Assembly: GCA_035624455.1 (NCBI GenBank)
Contig: DASPRM010000031.1
Span: 1-48,037 of the forward strand
DNA: 48,037 nucleotides
Reading direction: 5' to 3'
From: Terriglobales bacterium
GTDB taxonomy: Bacteria; Acidobacteriota; Terriglobia; Terriglobales; Acidobacteriaceae
Below, in pieces: positions 15,772 to 22,044 of the stretch. Made by a program: the position numbers and the translations under genes. Under the pieces are notes generated by a model, which saw only the letters and a list, made by a program, of their open reading frames with translations, was not told the DNA's origin and did not search any database. Each line of letters starts with the position of its first letter. Within the stretch, counting starts at the first letter, position 1.

Positions 15772-16188
15772 CTACCCGCCTTTCTCCTCTTGCACATAGA
15801 GCAGGTTTGGGGACACAAAGAGCTTATTGGTCAGTACCGCATGAATGGCAGTGATCAGGTCCAGGCTGAGCCTGGATTTGACGACGTAAGCGGCTGCACC
15901 CACGCCCATGGCTGCGTTGACGAAGTCAGCGTCCTCATGGACGGTGAGAAAGATGATCTTGGAATTGCAACCGGAGTCTCGCAGCCGCCGGGCCACATCA
16001 ATACCGCTCAGTTCGCCCATGGAGATATCGAGTACGATGATGTCGGGGTTCAGACGGAGAGACTCGGCCAACACTGCTGCACCGTCCTTTACAGCCCCGA
16101 CTACGTTGTAGTCGGCCCTAAGCAATTTCGCGACCCGATCGAGGACGGCGGAATTATTGTCGGCGAGCAATACGCTTACTTTGGGCAC
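15772..16188 (-). CDS. Receiver-only response regulator (CheY-like)
   Basis: 138 aa, one REC domain and no output domain. GTG 16188 is chosen because AAGGAG stands 5 nt before it and it starts directly with PKVSVLLADNN; the longer frame up to 16284 has no receiver homology. Visible residues: D10 followed by Asn where a second acid is usual, phospho-acceptor D54 in IIVLDISMGELSG, T82 and K104 in YVVKSR. The sequence is close to NarL-type receivers, so it may have lost its HTH. It could be a phosphate shuttle or sink for the neighbouring kinase. Its own upstream gap carries site 6. The D-to-N change could weaken Mg2+ binding. Confidence 0.88.
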   Translation of the reverse strand: MPKVSVLLADNNSAVLDRVAKLLRADYNVVGAVKDGAAVLAESLRLNPDIIVLDISMGELSGIDVARRLRDSGCNSKIIFLTVHEDADFVNAAMGVGAAAYVVKSRLSLDLITAIHAVLTNKLFVSPNLLYVQEEKGG

Positions 16189-16323
16189 AGACACTCCTTG
16201 TACCCTTGCTGCTGTTGGAATCGAAACATCGGTAAACTCGCAATACGCCCCAGTGCGAGCGGACCTGTTCAGGTCCGGGAACAATTTTCGGAATGATGGT
16301 ATGCGTTCTGAGAAGTTCGGCTA

Positions 16324-16339
16324 CTGTCAAAACTGACGG
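16324..16339. promoter_or_regulatory. Operator-like dyad, site 6 (CTGTCA-AAAC-TGACGG)
   Basis: One mismatch. It lies 135 bp upstream of the receiver-only regulator start and 17 bp after the kinase stop, so the regulator appears to have its own promoter. Confidence 0.62.
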
Positions 16340-16356
16340 GGGGGCGGTGGTGACGC

Positions 16357-18111
16357 TCAGCTAGCCTGCTGCACGAACGACTGTGCGCTCCGTTTGGCCT
16401 GCACGGCAGGAACCGTGCCTTCGATCTGAGTGCCCAAGGAGGGCCGCGACCAGACCACAAGGTGCCCGCCGGCGGACCTGAGACGCTCACGCATGCTGAT
16501 CAGACCAAGGCCGTGACGTGCAGAGTCGCGGTCCGGATCAAATCCGACTCCATCGTCGGAAACGCGCAAGCGAACTACAGTCGAGTGGCGCACGAGTTCC
16601 ACTTTTGCATGAAGAGCCTGGCTGTGTTTCGCTACATTGCGGAGTGCCTCCTGAGCCGTGCGGAACAGGCTGAGAGAAACGTTTTCGTCCAAATCCGGCG
16701 GCAGGTCCCGCGCGGTATATTCGACGCTGATCTTATGCTGCCGTGAAAACTCCTGGCAGAGTTCGCGGACAGCAGATCCCAGTCCGAGATATTGCAACTT
16801 CGAAGGATGCAATCGGTGGGACAGATGCTGAAGGTCGCTGGCGATTTCGTTGGTCAGTTGCCACAGTTCGTGGATCTGATCTTCCTGGCGAAATCCATTG
16901 TTGCTGTTCTGTGCCGAGACTTGCTCGAGTTGTTGCAAGCCATTGGCCAACAGCGCCAATCTCTGATTGATATCGTCATGTAATTCCCTGGCGATGCGTG
17001 TGCGCTCGTTCTCCTGGGCCTGAATCAAGCGACCGCCGAGTCGTGCGCGTTCAGCCCGGGCCTCTCTTTGTTCGGTTACGTCGATGCAGCAGCCGATATA
17101 GCCGGCAAAATTACCGTTCTCCAGGAAACGAGGAGCACCACGATCAAGGATCCAACGGAATTCGCCGTCATGACGGCGCAAACGGTATTCCATTTCAAAC
17201 GCTTCCCGGTTGTCGAAGGCGTGCGTGTAAATTCGAATGCAAGCTGGCAAATCATCCGGGTGAACAGCGTGCGTCCAGCCATCTCCTAGTTCCTGTTGCA
17301 GGGTACGTCCCGTGAAGCGCAACCACTCCTTGTTGAAGTCGGTACAAAGTTTGTCCGGTCCGGATAACCACATCATGACCGGCGCCGAATCGCTCATCAG
17401 GCGGAATCTGTTTTCGCTCTCCAGCAGCGCCAGTTCAGCCCGCTTGCGATCCGTGATGTCGATAGCTGCCCCCAGTATGCACGGCCTGCTGCCAATCTCA
17501 ATCAGTTCGGCGGAAGCCTGGGCAACGCGAAGTTCGCCACCCCTGGTGCGATATTGAAACTCAATGTCACGAAGACGGCCCTCGGATAGGAGCCGTTTCG
17601 CCAGGGTTGATCTCTCGTAGGGGTTCGCCCAGAGTCCCATGTCGCGTATAGAGTGCCCAATAACCTCCTCCCGGCGATATCCCGTGAGTTGTTCATAGGT
17701 CTCGTTTACATCGATGTAGCACTGGGTCTGGGCATCGGTCAGGGTGAGGACCATGGGGCCCTGGCGAAATGCCTTGGAGAACTTTTCCTCCGACTTCCGT
17801 AGTTCTTCTTGCGCCGCTGCTTCTTTTTGACGCAGCCGTTCTTCGGCCTGGTGGTGGGTGATGCGATCGCGAAGCAGCAAGGCAATGAGCAAAAATTCGA
17901 TGGTTATGAGGGCGTAAAGCCACGGGAGTGCTCCGCCCGAGGGAGTTCCGACAGCCAGGCTGAACCCGGTGATTGTTGCGCCGGTAGCGGCCATCTGCAT
18001 ATGACAGGGAGAGAGGAAGAGCAGTTGCAGTTGGTGCAACTCGGGCTGAGTAATGTCGAGGCCAGCAGCCGCAGGAAGAGGAAAATTCAGGACACAAAAG
18101 AGAATCAGCAC
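16357..18111 (-). CDS. PAS-domain sensor histidine kinase, NarL-partner (HisKA_3) type
   Basis: 584 aa from GTG 18111; no Shine-Dalgarno is visible there, so the start is uncertain and a shorter form from MQMAATG is possible. N-terminal hydrophobic stretches (1-16 and about 62-80) suggest membrane attachment. A short coiled coil precedes two PAS domains (about 105-225 and 230-350). The dimerisation motif ARELHDDINQRLALLANGL places the phospho-His at 378. The ATPase domain has N492 in EALRNVAKH and the G box DDGVGFD (519-525). This kinase type partners LuxR-HTH regulators; the receiver-only gene follows directly and a LuxR-type regulator lies 2.7 kb further on. PAS ligand unknown. Confidence 0.93.
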   Translation of the reverse strand: MLILFCVLNFPLPAAAGLDITQPELHQLQLLFLSPCHMQMAATGATITGFSLAVGTPSGGALPWLYALITIEFLLIALLLRDRITHHQAEERLRQKEAAAQEELRKSEEKFSKAFRQGPMVLTLTDAQTQCYIDVNETYEQLTGYRREEVIGHSIRDMGLWANPYERSTLAKRLLSEGRLRDIEFQYRTRGGELRVAQASAELIEIGSRPCILGAAIDITDRKRAELALLESENRFRLMSDSAPVMMWLSGPDKLCTDFNKEWLRFTGRTLQQELGDGWTHAVHPDDLPACIRIYTHAFDNREAFEMEYRLRRHDGEFRWILDRGAPRFLENGNFAGYIGCCIDVTEQREARAERARLGGRLIQAQENERTRIARELHDDINQRLALLANGLQQLEQVSAQNSNNGFRQEDQIHELWQLTNEIASDLQHLSHRLHPSKLQYLGLGSAVRELCQEFSRQHKISVEYTARDLPPDLDENVSLSLFRTAQEALRNVAKHSQALHAKVELVRHSTVVRLRVSDDGVGFDPDRDSARHGLGLISMRERLRSAGGHLVVWSRPSLGTQIEGTVPAVQAKRSAQSFVQQAS

Positions 18112-18205
18112 GGGCCAGCAGAGTCGAAAGCCCGTGCAGGAAGTCGAGCGTAAATGCCACCGAATGGGCGTAGGACTACCTTTCCTTTCAAATGGGTGGC
18201 AAGAA

Positions 18206-18233
18206 AGAATAATCTTACCCTGATTTTGTGCAA
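18206..18233 (-). promoter_or_regulatory. Predicted promoter of the histidine kinase
   Basis: On the minus strand TTGCAC (18228-18233) and TATTCT (18206-18211) with a 16-bp spacer, about 95 bp before the GTG at 18111. Confidence 0.35.
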
Positions 18234-18337
18234 TTCTTGGCGAAATTATAGTGACGTCTGGCGCAACCGAGGCGCTGTCATCTCCATGACGCTAAATCGG
18301 ACGCGCTCTGCGTAAGTGAAAAGGTTAATGCTGCAGC

Positions 18338-18353
18338 CTGTCAGTGTTTACAG
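18338..18353. promoter_or_regulatory. Operator-like dyad, site 7 (CTGTCA-GTGT-TTACAG)
   Basis: One mismatch. It lies in the divergent gap, 227 bp before the kinase start and 234 bp before ATG 18587 of the outer-membrane protein; either could be the target. Confidence 0.6.
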
Positions 18354-18586
18354 TTTGCAGCACCCGATAACAGCGGTTAGGATTCGCACGTGCGCGCATG
18401 GATCCGCGATCAGCACGTGGGTTGACGCCACGAAATTTACGATCCCCTCAGGGTGGCGCGGGGAGACCTTCCGATGGCTGGCCTCTCTAAGCCGCCCTGC
18501 CTGCATGTGAGGACCTGGCTTTGGTGGTTCAAACGACGGGCGAACCGGCGCGCTTCGGTCGGCGACGCTTAGGCTCCGGGATCGGC

Positions 18587-19525
18587 ATGCGGGTCTTTCT
18601 AAGGGTTCTGTTATGCGCCGGGATAGCGGTCTGGCCGGCGGGCCTGGGCGCGCAGGATCTGGCGCCGCGAGCTTATCTCATTACGCCGATACGTTCCAAT
18701 GCGGTGACGTTAACCTATTCGTACTTCAGCGGCAACGTTCTTTTCGATGGCGCGGTTCCGATAACCGATGCAACCTCCACAAGCAGCGTGATCGCGTTCA
18801 ACTACACACACTCGTTGAGCTTTTTCGGACGTACCGCCAGCTTCCTGGCGGTGCTGCCCTATGGAGTGGGGAACTTTCAAGGGACGGTAGCGGAGGTTCC
18901 CAGAAATGTCTACCGCTCGGGCTTGCTGGATTGCGCTTTCCGCCTTGCCGTCAATCTGAAGGGCGGGCCGGCTATGGAGTTGCGAGACTTTATCAAATGG
19001 CGGCAGAAAACCATTATCGGCGCGAGCCTAAAGGTGGTGGCTCCGACCGGTCAGTACGATCCGACGGTCTTAGTCAACTTAGGCAGCAACCGATGGGCCT
19101 TCAAACCAGAGATTGGATTGTCTCGACGTCGGGGTCACTGGGTGATTGATGTGTACGGAGCGGTTTGGTTCTTTACTACCAACAGCGAGTTTTTCTCGCA
19201 CAATCAATTTAATCCTGGTGTTGCCACGCAATCGCAGAGTCCTACCGGAGCGTTCGAAGGACATCTCAGTTATGACGTAAGGCCGCGGCTTTGGGCCTCG
19301 CTGGACGGCAATTTCTGGACTGGCGGGCGGACCAGCCTGAATGGCTTGCAAAACCCGGGCACGCTGCAGAGGAACTCGCGTGTTGGCGGGACAGTTTCGA
19401 TCCCTGTGAGCAAGCGTTACTCGGTAAAATTCAGCTACAACAATGGCGCTTACATCCGATATGGCGGAAATTATCAGAACATTTCCGTGGCATGGCAGTA
19501 TTCCTGGATAGGGGGGCCGAAGTAA
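18587..19525 (+). CDS. Outer-membrane protein resembling the MetA-pathway/transporter family
   Basis: 312 aa from ATG 18587, which gives a compact signal peptide (MRVFLRVLLCAGIAVWPAGL). TTG 18521 has a better Shine-Dalgarno and would add 22 residues, so the start is open. The mature protein is a beta-barrel type sequence: APRAYLITPIRSNAVTLTYS, LAVLPYGVGNFQG, IGASLKVVAPTGQYDPTVLV, NRWAFKPEIGLS and a C-terminal strand region. The pattern LITP..N.VTLTYSY and VAPTGQYDP matches what I know of the putative MetA-pathway of phenol degradation/outer-membrane transporter family. Function is unproven; the family name does not imply phenol use here. It is divergent from the kinase and shares the site 7 region. 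Confidence 0.75.
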   Translation: MRVFLRVLLCAGIAVWPAGLGAQDLAPRAYLITPIRSNAVTLTYSYFSGNVLFDGAVPITDATSTSSVIAFNYTHSLSFFGRTASFLAVLPYGVGNFQGTVAEVPRNVYRSGLLDCAFRLAVNLKGGPAMELRDFIKWRQKTIIGASLKVVAPTGQYDPTVLVNLGSNRWAFKPEIGLSRRRGHWVIDVYGAVWFFTTNSEFFSHNQFNPGVATQSQSPTGAFEGHLSYDVRPRLWASLDGNFWTGGRTSLNGLQNPGTLQRNSRVGGTVSIPVSKRYSVKFSYNNGAYIRYGGNYQNISVAWQYSWIGGPK

Positions 19526-19548
19526 CCATCCGCGCGCGCAGCTGCCTA

Positions 19549-20055
19549 TCAGTTTCCGGGAGTGACGGCACGCGCGCTGCGTGGGCGCGTGATGCGATTC
19601 GAGAGCGCCCGGCTGGTGGCATAGGGGAGAGCGATCAGCACAGGACCGAGCAATACCGCTGCGCCGGGATGGAGCTGGCGAAAGATAACGAACTGGGAAA
19701 TGATGTCCAACAGAATGGCAATCGCCACCAGGTTGCGCACGGATGCGATGGCACTACGGAACAGTCCCGAACGATGTTGGCTGTGAAACACCAGTCCCCA
19801 CACGAACGGCGGGAGTCCTGCTCGACCGTCTCTTAAGCCATCGCGAGTGCCAAGCAGGATCGCCATTGTGGGTTGGAGAATAAAGCGCAGTCGACCAGGT
19901 CCTGACAGGCGTGCCACCATATCCTGAAAAAAGCGCTCGGTGAACAGGTAAGGATCACCAGTCTGAATGATTCGATAAATCGCCCCGGGCGCGGCGGCCA
20001 GAAGGATCGCCGCGACAATAGCAGGCAGAATCCAACCGCGAGGAATGGAAGCCAT
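19549..20055 (-). CDS. Hypothetical multi-pass membrane protein
   Basis: 168 aa. ATG 20055 is chosen; a TTG at 20064 would add three residues. Hydrophobic segments: about 8-24 (WILPAIVAAILLAAAPGAIY region), 59-70 and 79-90 (weaker), 106-124 (VAIAILLDIISQFVIF) and 130-147 (GAAVLLGPVLIALPYA). The tail is basic. I do not recognise the family. It is convergent with the preceding outer-membrane protein (23-bp gap) and divergent from the DUF481 gene, sharing a gap with sites 8 and 9. Confidence 0.65.
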   Translation of the reverse strand: MASIPRGWILPAIVAAILLAAAPGAIYRIIQTGDPYLFTERFFQDMVARLSGPGRLRFILQPTMAILLGTRDGLRDGRAGLPPFVWGLVFHSQHRSGLFRSAIASVRNLVAIAILLDIISQFVIFRQLHPGAAVLLGPVLIALPYATSRALSNRITRPRSARAVTPGN

Positions 20056-20130
20056 TTTGGGCAAGGGTCTACCGCTGCAGGTGAACGTATTTAGCTATTT
20101 CAATCCAGTAATCGGTTCGCCTATCCGAGA

Positions 20131-20146
20131 CTACCAGTTCTGACAG
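20131..20146. promoter_or_regulatory. Operator-like dyad, site 8 (CTACCA-GTTC-TGACAG)
   Basis: Two mismatches. It lies 75 bp upstream of the minus-strand membrane protein and 28 bp before the TATAAT of the DUF481 gene. Confidence 0.5.
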
Positions 20147-20174
20147 GGAACGATGCAACTCGGGGCTCCACCCC

Positions 20175-20180
20175 TATAAT
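20175..20180 (+). promoter_or_regulatory. Predicted -10 box of the DUF481 gene
   Basis: Perfect TATAAT. The hexamer 17 bp upstream (GATGCA) is a poor -35, in line with activation by a protein on site 8, whose centre would be near -48. Site 9 would lie downstream of the start of transcription. Confidence 0.4.
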
Positions 20181-20209
20181 ATGAGGCCCGTACCTTTAGC
20201 AGAAATCGA

Positions 20210-20225
20210 CTGTCATTTCTGCCAG
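20210..20225. promoter_or_regulatory. Operator-like dyad, site 9 (CTGTCA-TTTC-TGCCAG)
   Basis: One mismatch. It lies 120 bp before the DUF481 gene start and 79 bp (about 7.5 helical turns) after site 8. Confidence 0.6.
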
Positions 20226-20345
20226 TCCGCTAAGCCGATATCATCGTACAAACTGTAAGTCGAAGTGCGCGTGCGCCTCTAAGGCCTTCTAATCGGAACG
20301 GCAAAAGTGAGCCGTTGACTGCGAATTCGTCGACAAGAGCCCGCC

Positions 20346-21401
20346 ATGAACACTCGAAGTATTGTTCTTTTTCTTGCACTCCTCCCAGCTATGCCCCTCC
20401 TTGCCCGGGATAAGACGGATGTGCTGATCATGAAGAACGGCGATCACATGATGTGCGAGGTGAAGGGGCTGGATGCAGGTGTGCTGTATGTGAGCTTCGA
20501 CTACATCGACGGCACAGCTTCGGTTGATTGGTCGAAAGTGGCCCGCCTGGAAAGCCAGCAGTTATTCGTTGTGAAAACAGAGGATGGCTCTGTCTACATG
20601 GGAACGCTGCGTACGCCGGAGACGGCCGCCGACCGGCCGGTAAGAATTCAGGTAGTGAAGGAGCCGGATCAGGAACAACTGCTTGAAGTCTCGCAAATCG
20701 TGCAAATGATTGCGACTTCAGACAAGTTCTGGCAGCGCTTCAACGGCGAGGTAGGCTTTGGAGTAATCTACTCAAAAGGCAATCAATCGACTCAGTACAG
20801 CTTGAGCTCGGAAACAGCATACGTTCGCGAACGCTGGAGTGCCGGAGCCAGCTTCGATTCCAACCTATCCTCCAGCTCCGGGACGAATGCTTCCACTCGC
20901 AACTCTTTGATTCTGAGCGCTCGGCATTTAATGAGACAAAACAATTGGTTCTACTCTGGGCTGGCGTCATTCCTGCAGAGCTCGGAGCAGGGAATCTCAT
21001 TGCAGAGCACATACGGCGGCGGGGTGGGGCGGTATTTGAAGAACACAAACCGTGCAAGTATCGCGCTGCTTGGGGGCGTTGCCTACCAAAAGACGGATTA
21101 CAAGCAATCGAGCACTTCTCTAACGGGCCAGAACGTTGCAGCAGCATTGATCTACGCAGAAGCAAGGCTGTTCAAATTCAGCAAAACCAATCTCAACGTA
21201 ACCGCGGCGCTTTTGCCAGCTTTTTCTGACCCAGGACGGGTACGATTCGGTACGAATGCGGCGTACTACATCAAGATCGTCAGCAATCTGAAATGGAATG
21301 TCTCGTTCTATGGGAACTGGGACAATCGGCCGCCGCCTGGGTTTTCCGGAAGCGATTACGGAACCAGTTCAGGACTCACCTGGACATTCGGCCTGAAGTG
21401 A
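20346..21401 (+). CDS. DUF481 (YdiY-like) outer-membrane protein
   Basis: 351 aa. Start ATG 20346 with signal peptide MNTRSIVLFLALLPAMPLLA. Residues about 22-110 form a small N-terminal part (TDVLIMKNGDHMMCEVKGLD) seen in many DUF481 proteins. From about 130 the DUF481 barrel follows: FNGEVGFGVIYSKGNQSTQY, then repeated amphipathic strands, ending in GTSSGLTWTFGLK. The GxxxSxGN-type motif is typical. YdiY in E. coli was described as acid- or salt-induced, so a stress role would fit the island, but this is inference. Two dyads and a TATAAT lie upstream, the densest such promoter in the window. Confidence 0.87.
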   Translation: MNTRSIVLFLALLPAMPLLARDKTDVLIMKNGDHMMCEVKGLDAGVLYVSFDYIDGTASVDWSKVARLESQQLFVVKTEDGSVYMGTLRTPETAADRPVRIQVVKEPDQEQLLEVSQIVQMIATSDKFWQRFNGEVGFGVIYSKGNQSTQYSLSSETAYVRERWSAGASFDSNLSSSSGTNASTRNSLILSARHLMRQNNWFYSGLASFLQSSEQGISLQSTYGGGVGRYLKNTNRASIALLGGVAYQKTDYKQSSTSLTGQNVAAALIYAEARLFKFSKTNLNVTAALLPAFSDPGRVRFGTNAAYYIKIVSNLKWNVSFYGNWDNRPPPGFSGSDYGTSSGLTWTFGLK

Positions 21402-21557
21402 AAAGGTGCGTCTGACATTTTGGACTATCGGCGAAAAAGGCACGTCCCTCCACGCGGGGATAGGATCGCCTGCGGGCGAACCTATTGCTTGGTCGGGATG
21501 ACGTATGGGGAGGCACACTACGGGACGACTGAAAATCCTGCCCCTTCACAAGGTCTT

Positions 21558-21947
21558 TCACCCTTTGACTTGGGCTTTCTCCTTATTCAGGAAATAGAAA
21601 TACGCGCCGACGCTCAGGAAATTGATCACTATCGCGACCACGTTCCAGATGACCACCGGCCGGGAAACGATTAACAAGCCGTAATAGACCCAGAGGATCT
21701 GGAAGACGCCCATAATGGCCGCCATCCTGGGGTTCATGCCGGCGCTTGAGCGACGCCGGAGCATGGCAATCAAATCGGGCAAAGCGGCGAAGGTTGTTCC
21801 AAAACCCGCCAGAAAACCAAAGATCTCGGAACGGTGAAACCTGGGGGCGAGCAGGCTTTGTGTGTCGTGAATCAGGCCCTGACAGCTGCAGAGCGCAAAC
21901 AGACCCAGAAGGAGACTAATCAACATCATCTTCTTAGACCGGCCCAT
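21558..21947 (-). CDS. SemiSWEET-like sugar transporter with extra N-terminal segment
   Basis: 129 aa. ATG 21947 is preceded by GGAG at 7 nt. Residues 8-22 are an added hydrophobic segment, perhaps a signal peptide. Residues 42-120 are a three-helix SWEET unit: FGFLAGFGTTFAALPDLIAM, RRRSSAGMNPRMA, then WVYYGLLIVSRPVVIWN and a third helix. Family features are retained (TT-xxx-LP, S-x-G, W-xx-YG, P and N) but the PQ is PD. SemiSWEETs dimerise and move mono- or disaccharides passively. The gene is 97 bp after the GH63-like gene on the same strand, so glucan breakdown and sugar movement may be linked. Confidence 0.82.
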   Translation of the reverse strand: MGRSKKMMLISLLLGLFALCSCQGLIHDTQSLLAPRFHRSEIFGFLAGFGTTFAALPDLIAMLRRRSSAGMNPRMAAIMGVFQILWVYYGLLIVSRPVVIWNVVAIVINFLSVGAYFYFLNKEKAQVKG

Positions 21948-22044
21948 AAGCGACTCCAACTCCTGCAGCCCTTAGACCGCACGTTGCCCGCCGCTCTAGC
22001 TTGCGAGGGCAAGCAAGCCAACAGAAGCTTCGTATTTTACGGCT

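Larger units (their letters stand above)
18112..18586. other. 475-bp divergent intergenic region
   Basis: It separates the kinase (-) from an outer-membrane protein (+). It holds a predicted kinase promoter, dyad site 7 and a looser CTGTCA-N6-TGACGC at 18275-18292. The rightmost part may be coding if the outer-membrane protein starts at TTG 18521, which has TGAGGA seven nt before it. Otherwise nothing further is seen. Confidence 0.5.

Noticed and set aside
18275-18292. CTGTCA-N6-TGACGC as a dyad copy
   Set aside because: The spacer is 6 rather than 4 and the right half has two mismatches at its end. It is mentioned only as a possible auxiliary site.
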